From positions 124,001-188,000 of the forward strand of contig JANWYG010000019.1 in the NCBI GenBank assembly GCA_025057015.1: a stretch of 64,000 nt of DNA, written 5' to 3'. The DNA comes from Blastocatellia bacterium. Lineage in GTDB: Bacteria > Acidobacteriota > Blastocatellia > Chloracidobacteriales > JADJPF01. Position numbers and translations under genes: made by a program. The notes below the pieces were generated by a model. That model saw only the letters and a program-made list of their open reading frames with translations. It was not told where the DNA came from and made no database searches. Shown one piece after another: positions 43,503-51,873 of the stretch (positions within the stretch are counted from its first letter, which is position 1; every line of letters starts with the position of its first letter).

Positions 43503-44458
43503 TTCGATCCCCTAGAACTCCCGGTCGCTTTTGCAGCGTAATAGCCGGAACGAGTACGCACGACTAGATCTTTGCTGTTTAGAAGTTTGACCTGTATTTT
43601 TCTGAAGCTGCCATCTAGTCGCTGGTTGGTAGGATAGTAACCTATCGTGTATTGAGAGCGTAGATCCGAAGCTATTCTCTGAGCTATAGCTTCTATCTCG
43701 CTAAGTTCTTTAGGAAAATACGCTTGGCCTCCAGATTCGGCAGCTAGCTTGTTTATCAGTTCTATAGCTCTCTTTTTCGGCGATCGCTTAAAAAGGCCAG
43801 CGTCTTCCGAAAGGTCGTCGGGAAAGCCTATCAAGTAAAGCTGTACGTCATATTCACGAATCTTGTCGAGCGTCTCTTCTACGGTGTATGTGCTGTCACG
43901 TTCATCTCCGTCGGAAATCACTACTAATGCCTTACGCCTGTTCTTGCCTTTAGTGGCATACTCTGCTGAGACGACTATACCGTCAAGTAGGGAAGTACCG
44001 CCACCGGCTACCATATTGTCTAAAGCGTCTATCGCGTCTTCGAAATATGGCGTAAACTCTTCGACAAGCTCTATGTTTTGCGAATCTTTCATATCTACTA
44101 TAAAGATTTCATCTCCGGGTTTGCTTAGTGACACCAGCAGCTTTGCGGCCTGTATTACCGTGCTGAGACGGCGTCTCATAGATCCTGAAGTATCGATGAC
44201 TATCCCGTAGCTTATTGGTACTTCTTCTTGCGAGAAAAATTCTATGTTTTGCTGGATCTGATCTTCATAGACCTGAAATTGTGACCGATCTAGGTTTCTA
44301 ACCAGCTTATTATTGCGGTCGAGTACTGTGACGTCAATGAGTACGAGTTCTGATTTGATCTTTATCACTGCCTCGTCATCGTCTGAAACTTGCTTTCTGC
44401 TCGGATCCTGAGCAGTAAGCAGTGCTATTAGGCTTAGAACTACCAAGGTGTTCACCAT
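43499..44458 (-). CDS. Second secreted VWFA-domain protein
   Basis: 319 residues from the ATG at 44458 (MVNTLVVLSLIALLTA signal peptide), which starts one base after the upstream stop; the longer frame would overlap the 44460 gene. Same architecture as the downstream gene: IKSELVLIDVTVLDRNNKLVRNLDRSQFQVYEDQIQQNIEFF, MIDAS DTSGS, VAGGGTSLLDG and VISDGDERDS. Tandem paralogue. Confidence 0.9.
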   Translation of the reverse strand: MVNTLVVLSLIALLTAQDPSRKQVSDDDEAVIKIKSELVLIDVTVLDRNNKLVRNLDRSQFQVYEDQIQQNIEFFSQEEVPISYGIVIDTSGSMRRRLSTVIQAAKLLVSLSKPGDEIFIVDMKDSQNIELVEEFTPYFEDAIDALDNMVAGGGTSLLDGIVVSAEYATKGKNRRKALVVISDGDERDSTYTVEETLDKIREYDVQLYLIGFPDDLSEDAGLFKRSPKKRAIELINKLAAESGGQAYFPKELSEIEAIAQRIASDLRSQYTIGYYPTNQRLDGSFRKIQVKLLNSKDLVVRTRSGYYAAKATGSSRGSK

Positions 44459-44459
44459 A

Positions 44460-44927
44460 TTATTCAAAGAATCCCTCGAAAAGATTGCTAAGTGCTTTGT
44501 CTCTGATAAGAGCAAGGTCTTCTATAAGTGGTTCTAGCTCTTCGCAGTGTTGCTGTGGTAGATTGTAGCGCAAGTCTTCAAGCTTGCCGAGGTCTGTTCT
44601 GAGGCGCTGTTCTAGCTTCTTGAAGACGCGCTTTTTGTCCTTATCGCTTCTTAGCTTGGTCGCTTGTTCTAGTACGTACCTACATATTGCCCGGTAGTTA
44701 TTGATATTTGTTGCTATGCTATCGTATTGCTGTTGTTCAGCAGACAGGAAGGCAGTCATGAGCCTAGCCGTTGAAAATTTGATGAGTAGTTCGAGGGAAT
44801 CCTTTAAATCAGTTTCACGAGCTAGCTGAGCACGCTCTTCACGAGTAAGAACTTGTTCGACACCTATTTCCTGAGCCACGGTTGTAGACACAGTTAAGAC
44901 AGCAATAATGAAGAAGAAATCTTTCAT
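44460..44927 (-). CDS. Secreted helical protein, unknown
   Basis: 155 residues from the ATG at 44927; the frame upstream (TTG 44948) is less likely. Signal peptide followed by an all-helical charged protein. Not recognised. Co-oriented between the Ycf46-type ATPase and the VWFA pair, so probably part of the same operon. Confidence 0.65.
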   Translation of the reverse strand: MKDFFFIIAVLTVSTTVAQEIGVEQVLTREERAQLARETDLKDSLELLIKFSTARLMTAFLSAEQQQYDSIATNINNYRAICRYVLEQATKLRSDKDKKRVFKKLEQRLRTDLGKLEDLRYNLPQQHCEELEPLIEDLALIRDKALSNLFEGFFE

Positions 44928-44956
44928 AGCTTGCAAGAGGTGTATCAATCTCTAGA

Positions 44957-46435
44957 TCATTTAGATGCGTTCAGGGCGCGCGTATGTGCCCAGCTTTTGA
45001 TGTATTTTATCTGCTCGGTCATCGTACGGGATAATGGTATAGTGCGGGTGATTATTTTTGTAAGGTAGTTTTGTGATAGAGGTTGCCCTTCGTTGTATGC
45101 TTCGATTGAAGCACTATGTACGGCAGTTTCTAACTCTGCGCCGTTCCAGTCTGCCGTAGCTTTTGCGAGCATCACTAGGTCAAACTTAGTCAGATCTGCA
45201 CCTTTACGCCTTAAATGTACGCTGAGTATGGCTTTACGTTCTTCTTCATCTGGCAGATCGAGAAAAAACACCTGATCGAAGCGCCCTTTGCGGATAAACT
45301 CTGCGGGTAGTAAGTCTATCCGGTTGGCTGTGGCAGCGACAAATACCAGCGAGTCTTTTTCTTGCATCCAGGTCAAGAAAGTAGCAAAGATGCGGGATGC
45401 AGGACCAGCGGAGCCCTCTTTGACACCTATCATGCCTGATTCTATTTCGTCTATCCAAAGCACTGCTGGACTGAGTGCTTCCATAGTAGAAATAGCTCGT
45501 GAGAATGCTTGCTCTGGCGGACCGTAAGCGCCGGAGAAGACATTAGACATGTCCAGCCTGAAAAGAGGTAGGTTCCATAAGGTCGAAATTACCTTTACAG
45601 CAAGGCTCTTACCGCAGCCGGAGATGCCCATCATCAGTAAGCCCTTGGGAATGCTAACTCCTGCTGCTGCTGCTTCTTTGGTGAATACTTTGGCACGTTT
45701 CATCAGCCAATCTTTAAGAACTGCATAGCCGCCTACATCTTCTATCCTAAAGCGAGGATAGATGAACTCGAGTAATCCTTCTTTCTTAGTAATCTGCTCT
45801 TTTTCAAGCAAGATCTGCTCGACTATTTGTGGTGTGAGCATTTGCTTACCTAAGAAGAGCGAGTTAAGTACGTGCTGGATCTCGTTAAGCGTCATGCCTT
45901 TTAATCCAGCAATGATCTGGCTGCGGAGCCGATCCTCTTGGACTACCATCTTGAAGTACCGCTGCGTCATAGCATCTAGCACAGGACCTATCTCGTCCTC
46001 AGCTGGTAGCGGTATGTCTATCAAATATATTTCTTTGCTTAGCTCGTTAGGGATATGTATCTGCGGGGATATCAGCATTACAAACTTCAACTTATCTCTG
46101 AGCTGGTAATACGTATCGCGCAACTTGCGGATAAGATGATGGTTGTTTTCAAGCAGACTGGGAAAGTCTTTCAGCAGATAAAAGCCTCGTTCTCCTTCCT
46201 TAATGATAAAGTCTAGTACCTTCACCGGATCAGTGGTAGCAGGGATAAGCGATTTGGCGTCTCGCAGACCTTCTGAGAGTGTCCAGCTATATACCGGAAC
46301 AGGCTGGGCAAAACTACGTGCTATGGCAGTTACAAGCTTTTCAGCTCTGTCTTCTTCCCAAGTAAGTAGATAAATCAGCGGATATTGAGCTATTATTGCT
46401 TTCCTTATCTTTTCCGTAGGACTAAGTCTTTGCAT
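44957..46435 (-). CDS. Ycf46-type AAA+ ATPase
   Basis: 492 residues from the ATG at 46435; a TTG at 46471 coincides with the -35 box and is rejected. N-terminal domain, then AAA core with Walker A GISGCGKS, Walker B VLWIDEIESG, FATFLTWMQEKDSLVFVAATANRIDLLPAEFIRKGRFDQVFF with sensor and arginine fingers. This is the Ycf46 group known from algal plastids and cyanobacteria, linked there to inorganic-carbon use; in heterotrophs the role is unclear. Heads the run with the VWFA proteins. Confidence 0.86.
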   Translation of the reverse strand: MQRLSPTEKIRKAIIAQYPLIYLLTWEEDRAEKLVTAIARSFAQPVPVYSWTLSEGLRDAKSLIPATTDPVKVLDFIIKEGERGFYLLKDFPSLLENNHHLIRKLRDTYYQLRDKLKFVMLISPQIHIPNELSKEIYLIDIPLPAEDEIGPVLDAMTQRYFKMVVQEDRLRSQIIAGLKGMTLNEIQHVLNSLFLGKQMLTPQIVEQILLEKEQITKKEGLLEFIYPRFRIEDVGGYAVLKDWLMKRAKVFTKEAAAAGVSIPKGLLMMGISGCGKSLAVKVISTLWNLPLFRLDMSNVFSGAYGPPEQAFSRAISTMEALSPAVLWIDEIESGMIGVKEGSAGPASRIFATFLTWMQEKDSLVFVAATANRIDLLPAEFIRKGRFDQVFFLDLPDEEERKAILSVHLRRKGADLTKFDLVMLAKATADWNGAELETAVHSASIEAYNEGQPLSQNYLTKIITRTIPLSRTMTEQIKYIKSWAHTRALNASK

Positions 46436-46441
46436 AACACG

Positions 46442-46471
46442 ATAGTAACTGAAAAAGGCATCGATTTTCAA
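46442..46471 (-). promoter_or_regulatory. Promoter of the Ycf46-type gene, probably leaderless
   Basis: Minus-strand TTGAAA (46466-46471), 18-base spacer, TACTAT (46442-46447), 6 bases before the ATG at 46435. Confidence 0.45.
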
Positions 46472-46567
46472 CTATGACTATTGTTGTAGGCTGTAGAGTC
46501 GAGTTAAGATTGACGCCTTTGTTGCTGCTGACAGAAAGTAGGAAAAAATTCGGTTTCGGGTAAAGTT

Positions 46568-47899
46568 ATGGCTAATCCTACGCATATACAGAGATTGCTA
46601 ATGCCTGATTGGAATCAGTGGAGGACTTCTAACGGTGTCAGTACACCAGACTTCACTAATGCTGATTTGAGGAACGTGGATCTATCAAACAGAGATCTGA
46701 GCGGTGCCGATCTAACGAAAGCGGTGTTCAGTGGCTCTAAGATGTCTAACTGTAACCTAAGACAAACGACTTTGACAGATGTAAATCTGCGGGGAACAGA
46801 CCTAAGCAATGCCAATCTCGAGCGAGCTAACCTTACCGGGATAGACTTTAGCGGCGCAATACTGGCCGGGGCAAATCTCAGAGGAGTCAATCTCAATCGA
46901 GCTAACCTCAGCAAAGTTAACTTGCGGGGATGTAACTTGGAGGCAGCCAGGTTTGAAGCAACTAATCTCGAGGGTGCAGATTTTACCGCTGCTATGATGA
47001 AAGACGCTACTTTTCGCGGTACAGGACTTGCTGGATGCTGCCTCGAACAAGCTAACCTTGAAAATGTTGCGTTGGACAACCTCGATCTCAGCAAGGTGAA
47101 TTTCAAAGGCGCAAATCTGAGCGGCGCCAGTCTCAAATATACTAAAATGCGCGACTGTGACTTGAGTTTGGCTAAGTTTACCAACGCAAGCCTTATAGGA
47201 ACTGACTTTGCTGGCTCGACACTCTATCGTGCCGAATTTGATATGGCTACCTTAATAGAAGTCAAATTTGATAATGTCAATCTACAGATGGCATCTTTCA
47301 AGGAAGCTCGTCTTGAAAAAGTCTCGCTTTCCTCAGCTACTATTGATGATGTGCGGTTTGAAAAGACCCGGATGATAGTAAACTTGCAAGGTATGGATCT
47401 TCGGCCAGCGCGCCTTCCTGAAGCACAATTTAGCGGTTCGAATCTAAACGGTACAGTTCTACAAGGCATGGATTTGCGCGGTGTGGTCTTTAGAGGATGT
47501 AGTCTGATAGGTAGTAAGTTGAACGATGCTAATCTCGAAGGAGCTTTACTTGACGGCTCAAACTTTAGCAGAGCGACTTTCCGACAGGCCAACCTTTCTA
47601 AAGTCTCGGCCATAGGTGCTACCTTTGATGAAGCTGAGATGTCTGGCGTCAACTTTACCGCAGCTACTCTCTGTAGGGCCAGTTTTCAAGCGGCCGACTT
47701 GCGGTTTACTAAGTTTGTGCGAGCAAACCTAGAAGAAGCTAAATTCCAACGAGCTAACCTTTCAGGAGCACATATTTCTGAAGCAAATACTAAGAAGGCC
47801 AACTTTTGGGCTGCAAAAACCTCAGCTGGATCTAAAATAGAATGCCCATTCTATTGGAAACCTATCCTTCTTGTCTTCAGGTTGATGTCTAAAGGCTAG
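46568..47899 (+). CDS. Pentapeptide-repeat protein
   Basis: 443 residues, almost entirely A(D/N)LxX repeats (ADLRNVDLSNRDLSGADL and dozens more), forming a right-handed quadrilateral beta-helix. A short basic hydrophobic tail (YWKPILLVFRLMSKG) may touch the membrane. Such proteins can mimic DNA or act as scaffolds; no specific role is visible. Convergent with the glycerophosphodiesterase gene, 7 bases apart. Confidence 0.88.
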   Translation: MANPTHIQRLLMPDWNQWRTSNGVSTPDFTNADLRNVDLSNRDLSGADLTKAVFSGSKMSNCNLRQTTLTDVNLRGTDLSNANLERANLTGIDFSGAILAGANLRGVNLNRANLSKVNLRGCNLEAARFEATNLEGADFTAAMMKDATFRGTGLAGCCLEQANLENVALDNLDLSKVNFKGANLSGASLKYTKMRDCDLSLAKFTNASLIGTDFAGSTLYRAEFDMATLIEVKFDNVNLQMASFKEARLEKVSLSSATIDDVRFEKTRMIVNLQGMDLRPARLPEAQFSGSNLNGTVLQGMDLRGVVFRGCSLIGSKLNDANLEGALLDGSNFSRATFRQANLSKVSAIGATFDEAEMSGVNFTAATLCRASFQAADLRFTKFVRANLEEAKFQRANLSGAHISEANTKKANFWAAKTSAGSKIECPFYWKPILLVFRLMSKG

Positions 47900-47906
47900 A
47901 TGGCAG

Positions 47907-48641
47907 TCAGCTTCGGTCAAGTATTTCACGTAGAAGCTCAGGTCGATCGGTGATAATCGCGTCTACGCCGAGGTTTACTAACTCAATCATCCTTTCCTTT
48001 GAATTTACTGTCCAGGCGTTGACTGCATAGCCGCGTCTGGTTGCTGCAGCCATATAGTCTTCGGTTATAAGCTGCTCATCAGGGTGTAGCGCATCAATTG
48101 CTCGGGTGCAAAATATCCTATCGATTATGCTAATCGGTAGCCTCAAGTTATGAAGAAATCCGATTCGGACCTTGTTGTCGACGCTGCGAAGTCGCCGAAG
48201 TGCAAGCGGATCGAAAGAAGAAACCAGCACTCTATCGTAGAGATGATTCTTGGAAATGATTTCGGCCACAGCTTCTACTGTCTTGCGATGCCCTGGCAGA
48301 ACGGTTTTTATCTCGACGTTTATCATGGTTGTCTTTGATAGGGCATCTATTACTTCTTGCAAAGTGGGTATCTTCTCGCCAGCGTATGTTAATGAAAAGT
48401 GACTCCCAAAATCCAATTCCTTGAGAGTTTTTAAAGAAGTACTTCTGACTCGGCCACATCCGTTTGACAGGATGCTTAAATCATCATCATGCGTGACTAC
48501 AAGTTCGCCACTACCGCACAGAAGTACGTCTAATTCAACACCATCAGCTCCTAGCTGCTCGGCTAAAAGAAACGCCGGTAAGGTGTTCTCTGGAGCTATA
48601 GCACTTGCTCCTCTATGCGCTATGTTCAGTGGTCGCTTCAT
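47907..48641 (-). CDS. Glycerophosphodiester phosphodiesterase
   Basis: 244 residues, cytoplasmic (no signal). NIAHRGASAIAPENTLPAF holds the metal-binding and catalytic histidine/arginine/glutamate, GVELDV the acidic pair, and VVTHDDDLSILSNGCGRV the second catalytic histidine. GDPD/UgpQ family; it releases glycerol-3-phosphate from deacylated phospholipids. Confidence 0.93.
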   Translation of the reverse strand: MKRPLNIAHRGASAIAPENTLPAFLLAEQLGADGVELDVLLCGSGELVVTHDDDLSILSNGCGRVRSTSLKTLKELDFGSHFSLTYAGEKIPTLQEVIDALSKTTMINVEIKTVLPGHRKTVEAVAEIISKNHLYDRVLVSSFDPLALRRLRSVDNKVRIGFLHNLRLPISIIDRIFCTRAIDALHPDEQLITEDYMAAATRRGYAVNAWTVNSKERMIELVNLGVDAIITDRPELLREILDRS

Positions 48642-48706
48642 TTTCTTCCTGCGAACAGTTATTGTACGGCGTAAGTTTAGGGTTTATATATATGTTCTAG
48701 GATTTT

Positions 48707-49543
48707 GTGAGTATGAACAAACAAACCAGACGAAAAGTTGAAATAGACGGTGTGACCATATATCTAGCACATCCAGACGAGTTACCTATGCGCTGGATAG
48801 GCCAGCAGGAACTCATGCTACAGCTACATGCCTGCTGGCGTCTGATAGATGAGCGGGATTTACCGCTCTCGCCGCGGTTGATAGGTAAGCCTGGAGTAGG
48901 CAAGACTACTCTGGCCTATGCTGCTGCTCGACAGCTAGGCAAAGAGGTCTACATCTTTCAGGCAACTATGGATACTCGACCGGAAGATTTGCTTATTACG
49001 CCAGTAGTGGCTGAGGGACAAAAGATAAACTACGTGGCAAGCCCTATAGTTACAGCCATGATAGTTGGTGGCGTGGCCATTTTAGACGAAGGTAACAGAA
49101 TGTCCGAAAAGTCTTGGGCGTCGCTGGCACCTCTGCTGGATACACGCCGCTACATCGAATCTATAGTTGCCGGAGTCAAAGTTAAAGCGCATCCGGATTT
49201 TCGCATGGTAGCTACCATGAACGATGATGCAAGTACGTTCGAGATACCTGAATATATCCACTCACGACTACAACCACAGATATATATAGACTTTCCTGAG
49301 CGTGACGAAGAGCTTGAGATATTGCGCGAGAACTTGCCGTTTGTGGACGAAAAGATACTTAACTATGTGGCTGACTTCTTAGAGCGTTGCCACGCTAGCG
49401 ATGAGCCATATACCGTGCGCGACGGAATCAACATAGCTCGCTATGTAGCTAAAAGGTTGACTACAGGGAGGCATAACTTGCAGCGCCTTCTACAAGAGGC
49501 AACAGTGAAAGTCCTTGGCGAGTCAGCGCTACGCTATCTCTGA
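48707..49543 (+). CDS. MoxR/CbbQ-type AAA+ ATPase
   Basis: 278 residues from a GTG at 48707 (AGGA 5 bases upstream); an ATG two codons later is possible. Walker A GKPGVGKTT, Walker B VAILDEGNRM, sensor VATMNDDASTFEIPEYIHSRL. MoxR/CbbQ ATPases load metals or remodel protein complexes together with a VWA-domain partner; no cytoplasmic VWA partner is next to it. Confidence 0.85.
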   Translation: MSMNKQTRRKVEIDGVTIYLAHPDELPMRWIGQQELMLQLHACWRLIDERDLPLSPRLIGKPGVGKTTLAYAAARQLGKEVYIFQATMDTRPEDLLITPVVAEGQKINYVASPIVTAMIVGGVAILDEGNRMSEKSWASLAPLLDTRRYIESIVAGVKVKAHPDFRMVATMNDDASTFEIPEYIHSRLQPQIYIDFPERDEELEILRENLPFVDEKILNYVADFLERCHASDEPYTVRDGINIARYVAKRLTTGRHNLQRLLQEATVKVLGESALRYL

Positions 49544-49577
49544 AAAAAGTCACCTTCAGCCTAAAAGCCGAGCTCGG

Positions 49578-50789
49578 TCACTCTTTCAGCCAGGAAAGAA
49601 TCTGCTTTACCGCTGTTTCTTCCCAACCAAGCTGTAAGTGATTTAATCGCTCCATTACCTTCACATCAGCCAGGTTTCTTATTCCTTGTCGGTAGGTAGC
49701 ACTGGATACAAACAATAACCCGTCGCTCGGAGCACTCTTTTCGTTGAAGACAAACGGTATGTTGGCCGCTCCGCCAGCAAGAATGTAGACTTTTACCGAC
49801 TCAGGGGTTCCTCGACGATGCATCTCTGCTATGAGCGAGTCCTTCATTGCAACATCTATTCCCAAGCTCAGTGAATGCTCTCCGCGTCCGCCATAATAAG
49901 TCGTCTTCCAGTCAGTAGTCGTTTCCTCGACCGGATGTATCGAGTCAAGCTTGTTGAGCATCTGTCGCTGACCGGGGAAACAGTCTCCAGCGGCCGTCTT
50001 GTAAATAGAGTATTCAGCTGCACTGATCCACTTACCGCCACATTCGACTTCAATGTGTGGTCCTGGCCCGTTGACCTTTAATTCAGAACTGCCGCAACCT
50101 GGATAAATAAACTCGCTGAAGGTCGTTCCATGCCTAAAAGCAAAGTCTATGCCGTTGTTTGGACAACCAAGTAAGATCAACTTTCTTACATCTTTCTGAT
50201 ACCCTTTGCCCCAAGCTGGCTTCATATCACTTGCATAGAGCCTTGCAGCAAAACCTCCTTTGCTCCAACCTATAATGTCAACTTGGGCTGCGTGCGTGTG
50301 CTTTCTTATTAGCTCTAGCGCAGCGCGTATGTTCTCGCTCCAGGCAAAGTTGTCACCGTGCTTGTGGGCGAAGTTGATAGCAAATACTCTAAGACCTGCT
50401 TCAACTAGGGCTTGCATCAATCCTTTTGAGGGACAGACAAGGCTACCGCAGCCAAAACCTAGTTCATTAGGATTAGCCCAGGCTCTGTCAGCGTTATCAT
50501 TAGTGCCGTGTATAAGTAGTATAGGGGTAGTAGTAGTTTTCTTGTCCCAGCCGGGGGCATAGTAAAGTAGAAATTTGCTCGAATGCGGGCGCTGTTCGCC
50601 AAAATATCGCAGCCTGTGCCTGTCAACGTCACCACGCCCATCCGGCGGATAGTCTTCTTTAGGATAACCTGTAAGAGCGTCTCTATAGCGCTCGACCTTC
50701 TGCCAACCATGCGCTGGATCGGTGAAAGCTTCTTCAAGAAGAACGTCTTGTGTCATAACTATAAATACCAATAGATAGATGCTCGCCAT
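49578..50789 (-). CDS. Secreted alpha/beta hydrolase, lipase-like
   Basis: 403 residues, start ATG with AGGGA upstream, signal peptide at 1-14. PILLIHGTNDNADRAWANPNELG (oxyanion hole) and the nucleophile elbow GWSKGG with S176; disulfide-type cysteines CGSLVC and CPNN. Resembles secreted triacylglycerol lipases. A His near the end (NHLQLGW) may complete the triad. Confidence 0.82.
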   Translation of the reverse strand: MASIYLLVFIVMTQDVLLEEAFTDPAHGWQKVERYRDALTGYPKEDYPPDGRGDVDRHRLRYFGEQRPHSSKFLLYYAPGWDKKTTTTPILLIHGTNDNADRAWANPNELGFGCGSLVCPSKGLMQALVEAGLRVFAINFAHKHGDNFAWSENIRAALELIRKHTHAAQVDIIGWSKGGFAARLYASDMKPAWGKGYQKDVRKLILLGCPNNGIDFAFRHGTTFSEFIYPGCGSSELKVNGPGPHIEVECGGKWISAAEYSIYKTAAGDCFPGQRQMLNKLDSIHPVEETTTDWKTTYYGGRGEHSLSLGIDVAMKDSLIAEMHRRGTPESVKVYILAGGAANIPFVFNEKSAPSDGLLFVSSATYRQGIRNLADVKVMERLNHLQLGWEETAVKQILSWLKE

Positions 50790-50833
50790 ATAATGATCCC
50801 TAGTAGGGTTCTAACATAGCGAGTGGAATTATG

Positions 50834-51862
50834 TTAAGTCGAAACTTTGCGCATCTTACCAGAACGTTTGGCTAACCACGCAGCCGATCGAGGCCAGACT
50901 ACCTTGATGGCGCTCAGCCCTATCGATAATCCATGATGACCACCCTTTACTCGCAACTCCTCTTTGTCAGTACTGCCTACTAGTTTTAGCAATGGCTCGC
51001 TTGATACCGGCGGAACTATATCGTCATGCTCGGCTATCACGTTTAGTATAGAGCAAGTTACTTGAGCCAGATTGATCGTCTTGAGCCCCACTTTCATCTT
51101 GTTTCTTACAAATAAGTTGTCTTGATAAGTACCTTTCATAAACTGCCTGAAAGTCTCGCCCGGTATGGCTACAGCATCGTTTACCCAGTAGTCAAAAGCT
51201 AAAAAGATCTTGACGTACTCCTCGTTGTCTATGTTTTCTAGAAGATCGATGTACTTAGTCAAGTTTTTCATCGGCTTGAGCATTGAAAAAGCGCTGCGTA
51301 ATACATCAGCGGGGATGTTTCCATAAGTGTCTACTAGCGCATCCACATCTAGGTTTCTGCCCCATATGCTCAGAGTTGAGTCATTGTGGAAATCTACTGG
51401 CGTGGCAAGCAATACCAGGTTTTTCAAATATTCAGGATGCAGTGCAGCATACATAAGCGACATCGTCCCGCCCATACAGTAGGCAATGAACGATATCCTT
51501 TTTGCACCTGTATAGCCCAGAACAGCATCAACCGCATGCGGCAGGTACTTGTTGATATGCTCGCCGAGAGAGACAAAGCAATCTTCATCTCGTGGCGTAC
51601 CCCAATCAAGCATAAATACGTCGAAGCCCTGCCCTAAAAGGTATTCGACGTAGCTTTTTCCCGGCGTTAGATCGAGGATGTAGTACTTGTTGACAAGCGA
51701 GTTAACTATTAGTATCGGTAAGGAGTATACGCGTTCTGCATGCGGCCTGTAGTGTAGTAGCCGGATGCGATCTTCAGCGTATATTACATCCGCCGGCGTG
51801 GGTGCTATTTCTGGCCTTTTGAGCCCTCCTAGTAGCGCAGCTATCTTTTCTGTATTCATCAT
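50834..51862 (-). CDS. PhaC-like polyhydroxyalkanoate synthase
   Basis: 342 residues, the size of a class III PhaC. Polymerises hydroxyacyl-CoA into PHA. Nucleophile C129 in IAYCMGGT (the first Gly of the lipase-like box is Ala), Asp in AEHDDIVPP, His in KGGHHGLS. LDLTPGKSYVEYLLGQGFDVFMLDWG is typical. The alternative Met2 start is equally possible. Last gene of the minus-strand PHA run, 11 bases after the CoA ligase. Confidence 0.88.
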   Translation of the reverse strand: MMNTEKIAALLGGLKRPEIAPTPADVIYAEDRIRLLHYRPHAERVYSLPILIVNSLVNKYYILDLTPGKSYVEYLLGQGFDVFMLDWGTPRDEDCFVSLGEHINKYLPHAVDAVLGYTGAKRISFIAYCMGGTMSLMYAALHPEYLKNLVLLATPVDFHNDSTLSIWGRNLDVDALVDTYGNIPADVLRSAFSMLKPMKNLTKYIDLLENIDNEEYVKIFLAFDYWVNDAVAIPGETFRQFMKGTYQDNLFVRNKMKVGLKTINLAQVTCSILNVIAEHDDIVPPVSSEPLLKLVGSTDKEELRVKGGHHGLSIGLSAIKVVWPRSAAWLAKRSGKMRKVST

Positions 51863-51873
51863 ATTTGCTGTAA

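Noticed and set aside
46615-47184. 189-codon minus-strand frame
   Set aside because: Antisense to the pentapeptide-repeat gene; its low complexity mirrors the repeated codons of that gene.
49565-49575. Palindrome CCGAGCTCGG between the MoxR-type and lipase-like genes
   Set aside because: Short, no T run and no loop; not a convincing terminator.
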